Source: Drosophila persimilis
Lineage: Eukaryota; Arthropoda; Insecta; Diptera; Drosophilidae
Reading direction: 5' to 3'
DNA: 64,000 bases
Assembly (NCBI RefSeq): GCF_003286085.1
Contig: NW_020825312.1
Span: 5,394,001-5,458,000, forward strand
How positions within the stretch are numbered: position 1 is the stretch's first letter; each line of letters starts with the position of its first letter. Shown here piece after piece: positions 9,652 through 22,508 of the stretch. A model generated the notes under the pieces. The model was not told where the DNA came from. It ran no database searches and saw nothing but the letters and a program-made list of their open reading frames with translations. The position numbers and the translations under genes are program-made.

Positions 9652-12001
9652 ATGAGTGACGATGAGGAGCACTACAATCCAAAGGCTCACAAGAAGCTTC
9701 TTACGGCCATTGGCAGCTTGGGAAGTGTCCAGCACATACAGAAATCCACACGAGACGAGCGCCAGACGCGTCAGGATGAGTTTCAGCTGGTGAAAAGCGT
9801 GAGAGCAGCGGCGTCGGAGCACAAACCCAGGGCCGTTGGGCTGAATGATCTGGTGCAGATACTGCGTACCTCCTCCAAGCACGCTCAAACGGGCAAGAAG
9901 CTCAAGAATATCCAGAGCACCAAGAAAGTGTTGGAGAAGCCGCTGGAAAAGCCAGCAGCGGATCGCATTAGGCGCACCATTGGCTATGAGGGAGTCACTA
10001 AGAAGCTCGGTCGATGGGATGCTGTGGTGGCCCAACAGCGCTCGGCAGAGACCCAGGTAACATGCGATCTATGATGAAATGGCCAAGACATAAAACGAAA
10101 TATTTCAGATCTTTCCGATACCCTCGGAAACAATTTATGTCAACACAGCGGCCCATGCCAAGCCACTGAAGACGAGCATTCAGTCTGATTTGGCTAAGGA
10201 GCTGGAAGCCAGCAAGCAGAAACTCCACGAGCTTCGCAAAGCACAAATTGGGGACACTTCGGATGAGAAGGTCTTGGCGCAACAGGAGCGAGATCTGCTA
10301 CAGAAGAAGCTCACTCGCGACGAGCTTTTTGCCCGTCGCAAGGAATTGGCCTATCTGAAGATGCGCGAGTCCCAGAAGTCAGCGAAGGCGCGCATGCAGA
10401 ACAAAATCAAGTCGAAGAAATTTCACAAACTGCAAAAGCGTCAAAAGATGCTCGAGCAGATGAAGGAGTTCGAGCTCCTGCAAAAGACCAATCCGGAAGC
10501 GGCGCTGGAAAAGCTGAATGCCATGGAAAAGATTCGCGTCCAGGAGCGTGCCAGCTTGAGGCACAAGAACACCGGCACATGGGCCAAGAACTTGCAAGTG
10601 CGAGCTAAATACGACAAGGATGTGCGTAAGGACCTCGCCGAGCAGCTGGCCGTCAGTCGACAGCTGACGCAGAAACAAAAAGAATCGGATAGCGAAACCG
10701 AACTGAATATTAAGCCAGCTGCTCACGAAGAGGAGGAAAAAGATTATGATCCTTTTAACCCGTGGACAAAGCAAAAAGTGGCCGGAAAAGCTCCTACACA
10801 AAAGGCAGCTAGTGAGGATCCCAATTGGCGCAAATATTGGACAGAGCGCAATCAGAATACGAAGTTGTTGGAGGAACATCGTAATGATTTAGAAGATGTG
10901 AAGCCTGCGGAGGACTCTGACGTAGAAGAGGAATTAAAATCGGAACCCAAACAGAAACCATCGAAGAAAAAGGTCAAAAAGCCAAAAGTTTCTTTTCAGA
11001 ACGGCTGGGAAGTAGAGGAAGTCGATCCTGAGACCAATGTAAGAGGCGAGAGCAAAATTGACGATATATTTGAAGCACACGAAGAGAAAATGAGGGCAAA
11101 GCTGACCAAAAGACTAGCGAGTCTGCAGCAGCGAACTGATCGACTTAAAGCAGCTCCTGCCAAAAGCAAGAAGGTGAAAAAGAAGAAGGATAGCTTGAAA
11201 AACCTCAAGGATTTGGCCATTAAAAAGACAAAACAACGTGTTGAAATTGATGAGCCTTTAAACCACGATGATGAGCCTCAGCAACAAGTAGACGCCGCCA
11301 TTCTGGAGAGTGCTCCGGAAGCTAAAGTGGATTCAGCTGTGGACACCATTGACCTCGCTAATGTAGCAACTTTAGTGTGGACGCAGAAGAAGCGTAGTTC
11401 AGGTGCACTCAATGATGCATTAGTGAACGACGATGAGGCTGAATACGATGAGGAAGATGCTGCGGCGGAGCATCAGTTGACCATTAGTCAGGCCTTCGAA
11501 GACGATGACATTATAGCCGACTTCAATAGGGACAAGACCAAGGACTCTGAACTAAAAAACACCGAGCTCCAGCTGGCTATGCCAGGATGGGGCTCCTGGG
11601 CTGGTGCTGGGATATCTCACGAGGTCATGGAAAGACGCAATAAGCGACTCTTGCTCAAACTGGCTGCTCCCGAAAAGCGGCGCGATGACAACAAGGACAA
11701 TCTCTTCATTAACGAGACAAGTACCAAGCAGGCACGGCAGCACATGGTGTCCAGCGTACCATTCCCCTTCAGATCTCTGGCCGACTACGAGGCCAGCATT
11801 CGGGCGCCCATTGGCAGGAACTTTGTTCCAGAGACGGCCTTCCGAATGCTGACACGTCCTGCAGTCATCACACGTAAGGGCCAGGTGATTGAGCCAATGG
11901 ATGAGAGTGAACTGGTGAAGCCTGATAGGCGTCTTAGGCATATTGTTGATAAGAGAATAAAGCGGCTCCCGAAGGTGCCACCCAAGGCCCAGAAAGCTTA
12001 G
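9652..12001 (+). CDS. CG12301: Utp14 homologue, U3 snoRNP / SSU processome protein
   Basis: Exons 9652-10056 and 10109-12001 join in phase 0 and give about 765 residues. Recognised by Utp14 landmarks: IQSDLAKELEASKQKLHELRKAQ, the lysine-rich RMQNKIKSKKFHK block, MPGWGSWAGAG, and the C-terminal PFPFRSLADYEASIRAPIG. The protein is very rich in Lys/Glu with acidic runs (for example DDEAEYDEEDAAAEHQ). Known: Utp14 activates the DEAH helicase Dhr1/DHX37, which unwinds U3 snoRNA from pre-18S rRNA in the nucleolus. The start is the first ATG after the divergent promoter. The CG number is from memory of the D. melanogaster homologue. Confidence 0.93.
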
Positions 12002-12044
12002 AATTCAATTTAAAATAAATAGAAGCCGTAATAATAAATATTAT

Positions 12045-12095
12045 GCTATCGACTGTAGCAATAAAGATATCGCATGCGAAGCGAACTATCGATGT
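12045..12095. promoter_or_regulatory. TATCGA motifs upstream of AIMP2
   Basis: CTATCGAC at 12046-12053 and CTATCGATG at 12086-12094, with GATATCGCA between, in the 186-bp gap between the Utp14 stop and the AIMP2 start. They are DRE/BEAF-like. The gap is so short that the AIMP2 promoter must overlap the Utp14 3' UTR. Confidence 0.55.
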
Positions 12096-12187
12096 TTTGA
12101 ATTGCGGACTGTGTTTTTTCCCATCTCTGGAAGCAAGCACATTTCACAAATTTTTTAGTGTTCTGTTTATTCGATTTTGATAGTGAA

Positions 12188-13657
12188 ATGTACGAATTGA
12201 AAACATTATTGCCGCAATTCGACATTAAGCTGCCCACCTGCATGTACGAACTCAAGAACGTTAGCCTGTCGGCTGACCCTGCCACTTCCATATCATCAGG
12301 CGGCTGCGTAAGTCAATTGCCAATCAAAATTTGGCAAGAACACTTTCAAAGATTTATATTCAAATGGTTTACGAAAGAAAGTCAACAACGCCATCCCTTC
12401 CATTTCCCAATGTGTTTATCAGAAGGGTCAACTCAGGCTTTTCCAGAGCGCATCGGAGTTCAGCAGCAGCATCAATTCAAGAAATTCAGTCACATGTGCT
12501 CTTGATTTGGACATTTTAGGCCGACAAATACAACATCTGCTAAAGGTTAAAACAACAACTACAACTAATAAATCCGATATTCTATTTATAATGATTACCA
12601 ACTAACCGAAACCAAAAAAATCCAATGAATATGGTGCCACTGCGTTTTGTGTTGCTTGCTGTTTTCTTGTGGTCCACATGCTGTCATTATCTTGACAAAG
12701 TGTCTGGTCTCAACGTCGACCTCGACTCCCAAATAATGATGTTATCTATCTTCTGTGTCTCCGTTGCAGCAGGACGATACGGCATCGATAGCAATGCGCC
12801 AAGAGAAAGTTCTCCAGCAACTCGAAGCGCTCAAGGCGCAGTTGGGAAAAATTCGAGCTGATCTAGGCGTTTGCGGCAAGACGGTGCAGCACACAACCGC
12901 CTACCAGAACGGTGGACTAAAAGAGGTTGGTGGCAGCTTAAGATTGGCCAGAATAAAACCGAATACACCTAACATAAATACCCCACGCAGGTGCCACTCC
13001 AAGACATTGTAATCAATGGTCATCCCAACTTCATTCCCTACGCACTGTTGGCATTGAAGAATGCTTGGAGGGATCTGTACACGGTGAATGTGAAGACCTT
13101 CACACATTCGACCATGGCGGACATTGGACCGGCAGCTCGTGAATTTGAGGCAAAGCTGGCCAAGATTCCAGTGAACAATGCTCTGCCCAATATCAATGTA
13201 ACTCTCATTTGGAAAAACTGTAAGCGAATTGATCATGGACACGCACTGACTATACTTATCTTGGGGGTGTCTTTCGACAGGCGAGCACACGGAGATGATC
13301 AGCTCACCCACCATGTATGTGCCCATTTATGGCGAAGTGAATGTAATTCGGTATTTGGGCCGTGTGGGACCCGTCGAATATCGCTACGAGGGCTCTCCGC
13401 TCTGCAATGAGATCGATCTCGTCCTCGACATTTGCTATCAGCTCTTGCGCTGCAGCACCCACAAAGCTCAAGTAGCCATGGTGAGGCTACTGGACAAGCG
13501 TCTGCAGCAGCAGCAATATTTCGGTGGCTCCCAGATGTCTGTAGCTGATATCGGTGTCTATAGCTCGCTGATACGTATTCCAGCCATTACCGACAAGGAT
13601 CTGACGCCGGCGCTTCTGGCATGGCGGAAACGGGCTAAGCTGGTCACACAAATATAA
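12188..13657 (+). CDS. AIMP2: AIMP2 (p38), multi-tRNA-synthetase complex scaffold
   Basis: Exons 12188-12307, 12770-12925, 12991-13219 and 13281-13657 give about 293 residues; all phases agree. The N-terminus MYELKTLLPQFDIKLPTCMY is the conserved AIMP2 start that binds lysyl-tRNA synthetase. A coiled-coil/leucine-zipper segment follows (MRQEKVLQQLEALKAQLGKI). The rest is a GST-like fold (INGHPNFIPYALLALKNAW; RYLGRVGPVEYRYEGSPLC; GGSQMSVADIGVYSSL). Known: AIMP2 holds the cytoplasmic synthetase complex together. Odd: the exon 2 acceptor is a tandem GCAGCAG, so forms with or without one Gln are possible, and the exon 2 donor (GAG|GTTGGT) is weak. The first intron (462 bp) has open frames but no support for coding. 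Confidence 0.93.
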
Positions 13658-13677
13658 ATTATCAAATCGACAAAGCG

Positions 13678-13683
13678 AATAAA
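13678..13683 (+). terminator. AIMP2 polyadenylation signal
   Basis: AATAAA 21 bases after the AIMP2 stop. It is the only canonical signal close to the stop, so a very short 3' UTR is likely. Confidence 0.6.
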
Positions 13684-14647
13684 CAACCATTCTCGGGGCT
13701 CTCAAACACGATCTAATTTTCTTTTTAGATATTTTATTTGGCTTATTTATCTTTGTTGCAATTCGGTTTTTGTTTACACAATGTGGTTTTCGTTTATATT
13801 TTGCTCTTGTTGCCGCTCTTGTCAAATATGTAATTTACTCTTTGCTAATTTTCCACTTACAAATGGCTTAACTTCTACATTGCATTTTTGCTTGCTTTTA
13901 TGAAATCCTTTGATTGTTCAATATATGTTGCCTTCTATGTGTACATGTATGTATATTTGTGATTTAGCTTGGCGCTCTCTGTATTGAATGTAGGATGTTC
14001 GCCTCCACGACCACGACAGTTGTTGCAGTTTGCTCATGAAAATGAAGGTAGTATTTCACAATATACGTACATACTTGTATGTGCATCAAATCGCATAAAT
14101 GTTAATTTATACCAGGCGCACGTATGCATATCTGTATATGCAGTACACAGTATAGTTTCTTGTTTAATCATAATCAGTTTTTGTCTGAGTTATGTAAATG
14201 TTCTGTTTGCTGTGGTTTTGTTAACACATTAATAGAAAAAAAAAAATGGAAAGGCCTCTGGACTCTATTAATGGCGGGAAATTGAGTTGGCCCGTTAGAC
14301 TAATAGCTTATACAAATCTTAGGTTTAGTATGTCATTGATCAGACCGATATCCTTCCGAATTGAGTAGCTAAAATTATTGTGGGGCCAGGCCATTGTTCT
14401 TGTCTGCCGAACCCTCCAAAAAATATAAAATCAAGGCGAATCCAAGTTATTCCGTTTAAACTATGTAATGTAAATCATTTTTTTCATTTTCTGTTTGATT
14501 TCTACGTTTTTTTTGTTAGTTTTTAAACTTCTATAATTAGCGTTAATCATAGTAATAATGTTGGAGAAATGAAGAGGCGGTGGCTCGTCGCCTAGGGCAG
14601 GAGTGGGAGGAAGAAGAAATGATGCGATCTATCGGTGCATGGCTGCA
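13684..14647. other. Convergent 3' region between AIMP2 and the E2 gene
   Basis: AT-rich, with A and T runs and TATG/TACA microsatellite pieces and no supported coding frame. Most of it is probably the long 3' UTR of the minus-strand E2 gene. An open frame at 14580-14876 on the + strand is the shadow of that gene's acidic C-terminal codons. Confidence 0.5.
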
Positions 14648-15623
14648 TTATGTGGTCTCGCCCTTGCCGCTGTCATCGGCAGACTCTGCATCATCTGCGA
14701 CTGCCAGTCCATTGTTCTTGCTCTTAGCGTTCCCATTATTTTTGCTAATCGATGCCGATGCACTGTCATCATCCTCGCCCTCGCCCTCACCCTCATCTTC
14801 GTCCTCGTCCTCATCGAAATCGTCATCATCTGTGGGTAAATCATCCTCGGTCTCTAAATCAAAGTCATCATCATAGAAGTTGGCATCCAAGGCAGAATCT
14901 GCTGTGGGCTTCCGTGCTGGCTTGAGGCAATAGTCCTCAAGGGTCATCGGCACAACAATGCCCTCTCGCTTGGCCTCAGCATTGGCGGCCAAGGCCTGTT
15001 TGCGTATGATGTTTGGATAATCATGGTCCTTGCCCTGTAAATAATTGAATATTATCGATTCAGTGTGGGAATCGTGCTTTACTAACCTGCGAATCCCGCC
15101 ATCGGCGGTACATAACCGATGCATCCACATTGGCCGGTGAGAATGTGTTGGGCTCGTTGAGAAGTGATATTACCGACAGGAGAATGGTCCTTACATTCTG
15201 TGTGGGATTCCAGCGCTCGCATGGCAGCTCACCGCTCTGCGGATCATCAACCGGCGGATGCAGTATAGATATGCATAGATCGCCATTCTCGTAGACATTT
15301 GGATGCCACACTTTGGTGAGAAAGCGTATTGTTGGTGGCGAGTATGGATAGTCGTGTGGAAACTTCATGTGGGCCTTAAAATAGCCGCCCTGGTAGAGTG
15401 TATCCGGTGGCCCGAATATGGCGACCTCCCATTCAAATAGATTATCGTCGTTGATTAGCTTTACGCGAAATCCTTCGACCGGCTCCTCCTGCAATGACTT
15501 GTACTCCATGGCCAAAGCGCGCACCGCCGAGCTGCTGGGCGTCGTTGTGTTGGAGGAGGAGGACCCAGAGCCGGCCATCATCGTCGACGAGGCATGTTGC
15601 GATGTGGAGGCAGCGGTGGTCAT
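14648..15623 (-). CDS. CG7656: Cdc34/UBE2R-type ubiquitin-conjugating enzyme E2
   Basis: Exons 15087-15623 and 14648-15034 join in phase 0 to give about 307 residues. The ATG at 15623 begins MTTAAS; the open frame further upstream lacks ATG. The UBC domain spans about residues 36-205 with HPN at 107-109 and the catalytic Cys at about 117 (NGDLCISILHPP). The acidic loop (PPVDDPQSGELPCERW) after the catalytic Cys is diagnostic of the Cdc34/UBE2R/UBE2G class. The tail is strikingly acidic (FYDDDFDLETEDDLPTDDDD, then Glu/Gly repeats), like the Cdc34 tail that docks on the basic canyon of Cul1. Expected role: building Lys48 ubiquitin chains with SCF ligases. The Ser/Thr-rich N-terminal extension of about 35 residues is unlike yeast Cdc34. 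Confidence 0.93.
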
Positions 15624-16385
15624 TTGTTCGCCTAGCAATTATCGCCGCGCTCTATTGAGAAAAAACGTTATTATTAACGCGTATGCATACAGTGGTCAGT
15701 AGTACATTAAAGTTTCCAAAATATATGTAGATCAACGCTTGTACATTTGTACATATATATATTTTAGTGAGCAGGGTCAATATCTGCTGTTCTCTGGGAC
15801 GATGACAACGAATTCAAGGTGAGCACGTCACAAATGTTTAAACATAAGAGATGAGTGTTTCACTAATACCGTTGTTGTTGCTTTATAGATAAAACTTCCA
15901 AATTATGCTATAACTCGGTTCGAAATCAATTAGGGCGACGACAGCTTATCCAGAACACAAATTTAGCTGAAAATGGTACCTTTCGCCTTAGACAACAAAA
16001 CAATGAAAGCAACAAATTGGGGGAAAAACTACTTGCAAATATTAAAAGTGGCTATCTTTATGTACTTACTTATATACACAAAGTCGTTTGTATATGCGTG
16101 TTAAATTGTTATTGTTATTTGACTTGCAACAATTCCACTTTGCAAAACAAAACCCAGGGTGGCATTATCTGGCCAGGGCTGCATTTACACAAAATTGGAC
16201 CAGGCGTAAAAGGCGAGAGTTTGCTTATTTCCTATCGCCCTGCAATCTGATAAACAAATGTGCTACTGCCCCAAAATTAATTCACCAACGAATTATGGAT
16301 AACGACATGAAAATCTACGAATACTTGATATATTTTTATTTCAACCGTATCTTTCCATATGTGGAATAGGGTTGGTTGAGAAAAA

Positions 16386-16415
16386 AATCGATAGCGTTAT
16401 CGAAATTATCGATGG
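16386..16415. promoter_or_regulatory. CGATA/TATCG cluster upstream of the E2 gene
   Basis: ATCGATAG, TTATCGAA and TTATCGATGG within 30 bp, about 770 bp before the E2 start codon. They are DRE/BEAF-32-like. The element may mark the distal E2 promoter or a boundary between the housekeeping block and RhoGAP71E. Confidence 0.5.
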
Positions 16416-16528
16416 TTGAAAACTCAGCTACTAATCATACAGAATATAAATGTATCAGTTTATACACCGAATATATTTCAAACGAATTTGCTAGATTGGG
16501 TTCCAGGTCTTCGGCTCTAGGTCCAGCT

Positions 16529-16572
16529 CATCATGAGCTGGCCAGCCCATCATGAGCTGGCCAGCCCATCAG
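16529..16572. repeat. 19-bp tandem repeat, about 2.3 copies
   Basis: The unit CATCATGAGCTGGCCAGCC is repeated twice without change, followed by a partial third copy. GAGCTGGCCAGC contains the near-palindrome AGCTGGCCAGC. No known element is recognised. Confidence 0.7.
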
Positions 16573-16997
16573 AGCATTTCCATGTGTTAGTGTAAAACAC
16601 ACAATATGAGATATATTGCATGGATTGTTTTCATAACATTACGGACCTTCCCAGAAATGGATAGCGGGAAGGTGACCAGTGTGAATAGGCTATCAGTGTT
16701 TCCGCCCACCATCGATAGTATCGCGCGGGAAAATTGAACATTCATATTGTAAACATATTTTATATAATGCATTGATGCATTTCGTATTTCTAGATAGGAG
16801 ATCAGAAGTAGAAATAGATAAGTTTTTGACGCACAAAAATTGTTCAATTAATCAAAAAATTTTGGCTCTAGTGGAACCAATGAAAATATGTCTTATATTT
16901 TTTACATTCTAGTAAGGTTTATAATATAAGCCCATAATGAATGAAATATTTCACTTGCTATTCATTAAATTGTTTATTTCTTCGCAGTTTAAAATTG

Positions 16998-17095
16998 TTC
17001 GATAGTATTCATACTACCGATGGGCTCAAACATCGATAGCCAAAACCTTCCATTGAGTCGATAGTAGGTATCTATTATCGATTTCTCTGGGATTT
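16998..17095. promoter_or_regulatory. Dense CGATAG cluster between the E2 gene and RhoGAP71E
   Basis: TTCGATAGT, ACATCGATAGC, GTCGATAGT and TTATCGATTT lie within 100 bp; another pair (ATCGATAGTATCG) is at 16711-16724. Sites of this kind are bound by DREF and BEAF-32 in Drosophila. Their position between a housekeeping gene and a long-intron gene fits an insulator or promoter role, which is inferred. Confidence 0.55.
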
Positions 17096-18194
17096 CAATG
17101 CAATCGACCGAGTGATAGTGACCCACCTTGAACGCACCGTCGCACAGTGGACCTTTTGGAAGGATAGTTTACTTCCTATTCCTACTTATATATGTGTTTG
17201 AATATGGAGTATATTAATAGTCACTGAAAAATAGACAACTTTGAAGGCTCGTACACTCAAAACTTCCGACATTCTTGAAGTTTCCAAAAATTCTCTATTC
17301 GATGCGTATATTCAAAAATACAGTCAAAAATGACTTTTGCCACGTCTATTCGGCTATGGCCCACTGTGCGTCGAACATCTGTCGATATATATCGTTTTTA
17401 TATCGAACGCAAAAATGAGCTCTCTCGCAAAATCCCGAACGTCACGCGTTTGACGTTTTTTTGTACATTCGTTGACGACGCACACAAAAACGTCGCAAGG
17501 GGCAAGGTGTAAATGGGTGCGAGAAAGTCGTGTGAGGAATAAATGCTATAAATTTAATTTAAAACTAACAACAATTGTTAATAATGAGCTCAGTGATATA
17601 ATAGAAAATGTAAGTGTTTTTTTTTTTACCACTTATCCAAGTTCTGAGGCGTTGGCCTACGCAAAAAACCGAAACGCAGTCTAAAGAGAAGCAGCAAAAA
17701 AAAATGCATAAAGGAGTGGCAAGCGTGAAAAAAAGGGATCAAGTCTCTAATCAAAGCAACCCAAATTCATTTGTGTTTGTTTGTGTGCTGCACACCTCTT
17801 AAGATATCGTACCATACATTTTCATAAAACAAAATAAATCTCAAACAACGCCCAAGGAGCAGCAATACCTGCAACAACAATAATAAAAGCAGCAGAGGCA
17901 AACGAAGCTGCGTTTTGTTGATTAATTCCTGTATAAGCATTTTTGCGAGAGCCGCTGCCAGAGTGAGCCAGCGAGAGTGCGGGAGAGACCGAGAGTCAAA
18001 ATTAAAAAGCAACAACAACTATCATTCCAGCTAAGTGAACATGTTTTTGGCTAGCATAAAACCATAAAATCTCAACAAAGCTGTGTGGAAAGAAAACCAC
18101 ATTTTTCTTGTGAAAAACTCGCACGCATACACGCACACACACACACACACGCATACAGGGAAAACCGCACAGTCGTACCTAAACACGACGAACA

Positions 18195-20639
18195 ATGTCC
18201 AGCTGGGCTGAACGCGTTCACCGACGCGCCGCCGATCTTGGCAACGTGGTCACCTCCTGCGGCCACCCGGCGACTGCGCCCGCTTATCCCTATCGCCTGG
18301 AGAAGGTGAAATTCGGAGTATCCCTGGAGGAGGTTTGTAAACACAACAACAACATTCCAGCCCCGCTTCTCGTGCTCATATTGAAGCTCAACAAAGAGTC
18401 GCCCAACCGTCGCGACGTATTCCGGGCTCCCGGCCACCAGGGGGCCATGAAGAAGCTCATCCACTTCCTCCAGGCGGGTCGGCTGGTCAATGTCGACAAC
18501 TATTCGGTGTTCACCATTGCCAGTGTTTTAAAGAAATTTCTGCGCAAGATACCAAATGGTATCTTTGGCCGCAACGGAGAGATGGAGCTCTTTGCCATCA
18601 ACGAGTTGCAGAACGAAGCCGAGCAGACGGAGCGTTTACACAGGTGAGTGATGCACAGACACATGCATAAACGTGATTGTATTGGTAGTGTAACTAGCTT
18701 GCGATAAACTTGCTGAACCGGATCTAGATTTGGCTGCAGCTCTGAGAATCTCCAGGGGGAGTTAATTCACTGGAAAGCTTGCCTCCATTAGCTTCTGTTG
18801 TTGTTGTTGTCGTTGTTTTTGTTTTTGTTGTTTGGCACTTGCTGAGACATTTGTGTGTATTTTCACCAATTTTCACTTGAATGTTAACAGTTAACAGTTG
18901 GCACGGCACCAAATGATTGCTTAACTCTTGTACATACTCGTATGTACATATGTATGTAAATACATATCTATGTACATACATATGTGCTTCAAGGGGTTTG
19001 GTTTCCATTTCTTATGGCAGCATGTTTGATGGATTTAGTACATATGCATGTGCGCAAATAGTAATTGTACTCCCGAAAGTGGTTTATTTCGTGGAACAAC
19101 TGTTCACAGTTTCTCAGCTTTAATATTTGTATTTTGTTTCGAATACAATTAATGATAGGAAGTCTTGTATTACCTTATAATATTGTAGGGGTTAAGCTTT
19201 CATCTTCACTTGAGAGGCTTTGTTGGCTTTTGTTTGTTTTTGTTGTTGCTGCAATCGATTTCTAACCAACTGAATTGGAGCATAAAGCGTGGGCAAACAC
19301 CGCACGCACGCTCAATTAATGCCATACGAAAATTGTTGCTCTGGCTGTTGGTGTGGCTGTGGCTGTTGCAATCTGCCATTGTTTCTGTTTTCTGGCTGCA
19401 AGTAAGAGGCAGAGTTACGGGTGCTAAGTGAATGGCAGCTGTTTGAGCTGCCGGGAAGATTGTCTCAAGAAATAGCAATAAAAGGTAAGGCACTCCGAGC
19501 TCCTAGCTCTGTTTGCTGGCCCATAAGATGCTCGAGTGTCGAAAGAGATTAGGTACGGAAAGAGAGGAAGAGATCGATCGCTGAGTTTCCCATCAACTCT
19601 TTAATTACACGCGAAAAGGGACTCTTGGACTGCCCTACCCTTTAGTAGTAGGACTTGATTTGTTTTAGTCTGTGTTTGGCTTCATCTGGCATGTGTGTAT
19701 CTGGGCAATTTGTTAAACATTGGGCGGGACGAAGATAGATGCTACTGCGTCAGCAGAGTCCATCGGTTACATTAAATGCTAGATGTGCGTGTAAACAAAT
19801 AACGTCAGCAATAAAACATAAATTTTAAAACTTCTACATGCGTGGATATCGACCGCCAAATTATTTTCACATCACCGTGGCCCCAGCAGAGGGAGCGGAG
19901 CGGAGCTGGCGTGAAGTGTACGTTTTGCAACCTATTTACCTGTGTGCGTGTTTGTGTGCGTGTGCGTGTGCATGTGCGTTTGCGTCTAAACTTTTCAACT
20001 TTGTAATTGTTGCTGCCCGCTCGCCAGCTATTGCTGTTCTTCTGTTTATTTGCTTTTTGGGGCAGGCGCAAGCCGCGGCGACCAGCAACAGCAACAACAC
20101 TAAAACGAGCACCAACACCAACAAAGCATTGAGCAACCGCAATCGAATTAACCAAAATGCGCGAAAATAGCGCCCATCTGAAAGTTAAAAAAGCATCAAA
20201 TACACTGTTATAAATAGACACGCGTTTGAAACTTTATCAATTGAACGCAAAAGTAGAGACAGAGAGAGGGATAGAGAGAGAGGGAGATAGCTGGACTACA
20301 ACCAACAACAGGTCTCGGTCTCTCGGGTGCCTGCCTAACCGCCCGCACGCCCACCCGCCCGCCTCTTACACACAACCGACAACCCCCTGGTGCACCCACA
20401 GAGCAGACGCTCAATTCAATCAGTTGGCACATCGTTGGATTTGTTGTTGTTACGATTATTGCAGCGCGTCGACGTCATTGTTGCACGTTTTTGCAATTGA
20501 CCAAAATTATAAATGAATTGTGTATTATTTTAGTCTTGTGTAAATTACACTCACACCCTCAAGCACACAAAGCCAAGGGAACGGAACGCTGCAGCACCGT
20601 TAATTTGTGAGAGCAAGTTCACAGCAGAGCACAGTGGTC

Positions 20640-20677
<38 letters not shown>

Positions 20678-22456
20678 CTCTTCAAATGTTTAGTCCTGGT
20701 GTTCGCAACTTGTTGACTAACTGGAAAAAGCTTTTTTCAAGCTTTTTAAGGAGTCTCTTTGATTGTTGTTGGTTCCACTTACACCCTGGAATCTGGAATG
20801 AGAAGAGCGGGTTGCATGTTTGTAACCGCAATCAATGAAATAACGGTTGTCAGCTGTTTATGGCATTGCCATATGCTATTTGCCAGATGCCATCTGCCAG
20901 CTCACTCTCTTTCTCTCTTCTTAACAATTACGCACTTTCTCCTGCTTCGTCTCTGGCCATAGCATAGCTAATGCTTAATATTCGTATGCTTTATACACAA
21001 TTGTCTGCTTGAGAGACACTGCTGCGAATACTGATAAGTGCAAAATACGCGTACGTCAGAGTAAGAGAGAGAGAGAGACACACACACACACACACACACA
21101 CACAGAGGGAAGAGAATTTGCCCGCTTTTGTTGGTCTAGACTCCAGGGTCTAGACAAACAAATGGAAAAACTGCAGCGGCCCCGTCCGCATCCAGAAAAG
21201 ACAACGACGCATTGTCCCACATGGAATTAACAACAGGCAGACAATGTTCTTGCCTATAAGTCATCATCCGAAGTCTGAAAGGGCCTCACGCCGCCCTCCT
21301 CCTTCTCCCGCCGACTGATTTTTGCTTCCTGATTATTATTATTATTATTATTCACATTTCTGTTACGACTATTGCTCTTTTTTTACGTCTGTGATAATCT
21401 TCTTTCCATTCTTTTTTCCCTGGAAATAGACTGAAAATTCCAAGAAATAACAAATGCCACCCACCACTTTAACAGGCCCGCCCATGCCCTGAACTTTCAA
21501 CCGAATTTTATACGCGGTTCCCGTGGCAGTTACTTATTTGTAGATTCAGAAGTCAATATGGTCAAAGTTAATACGCCCATCTCTATGTTCTTGATCATCA
21601 TCAAAAGCCCACTAAATAAATATAAGCTTGTCCTGTCCGTATGGGAGTGGCTGTACACAATATCGGTCCATCGGTTTCTACATAATCCCAAAGAATTGAC
21701 CAAAATCAGAAGCTGCACGTCGCAATGCCCCACCTAAAACATCATTCCTTGCATAGTTATTATTATTATTAATTGTTAAGGCGCGACAAATATGTACATA
21801 CATACATATGTGTTTGTCGAGTGTAATCAGGGCATTGGCGTTGGCGTTTGTGTTTGCGTTTGCGTTGGTTTCGTATAGTTGGGTCAAAGTCGTCATCGCA
21901 TATGGTGATATCTACACTTAGAACACATACGCACATGTACTTATGTGCATACAGCTGGAATATTGGTCAATAGGTTAGAATGGACGGAGTGCAGAATACA
22001 TATGTACATATGTTGTACATACAAATATCGTTCAAACAATACCGAGTTTAAAAGCGTCGCGGCAACGTCAGGCTTTTGGACTGGACTATCTGAAGATACT
22101 CAGCAAGCGCCTCCATGGAAGTGATCGATTTGCAAGGGCATCAAATACTGCGGCCAGACCAGAAGCTGCTTTTGTAGCTCCTCCCGATATTGGACTTTTG
22201 ATGATGCTTCTGGTTTTGTCGCTGGGTTCATCATTATATGACGTATTGTCTTTTCTTTTATTTTGCGCCGACAACATCAGCACTCAGCACCATAAAAAAA
22301 CTTGCTTCTGCTGCGGTTATGTTTTCGCACAAAGGCAGCTCCACTTCGGATACGATTCCGATTCCGATTCCGACTTGGGCGTGGAACCGAACAGAAGATG
22401 CAGATTGGATTTGCCGCACTGAATATTGATGCTGGTCTTGCAGCAAGAGACACAGT

Positions 22457-22508
<52 letters not shown>

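Larger units (their letters stand above)
15624..18194. other. Shared upstream region of the E2 gene (-) and RhoGAP71E (+)
   Basis: About 2.6 kb between two divergent start codons. It holds several CGATA/TATCG clusters, a small tandem repeat and AT-rich DNA. No coding frame is convincing. The last several hundred bases before 18195, with a (CA)n run at about 18135-18150, are probably RhoGAP71E 5' UTR. Confidence 0.55.
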
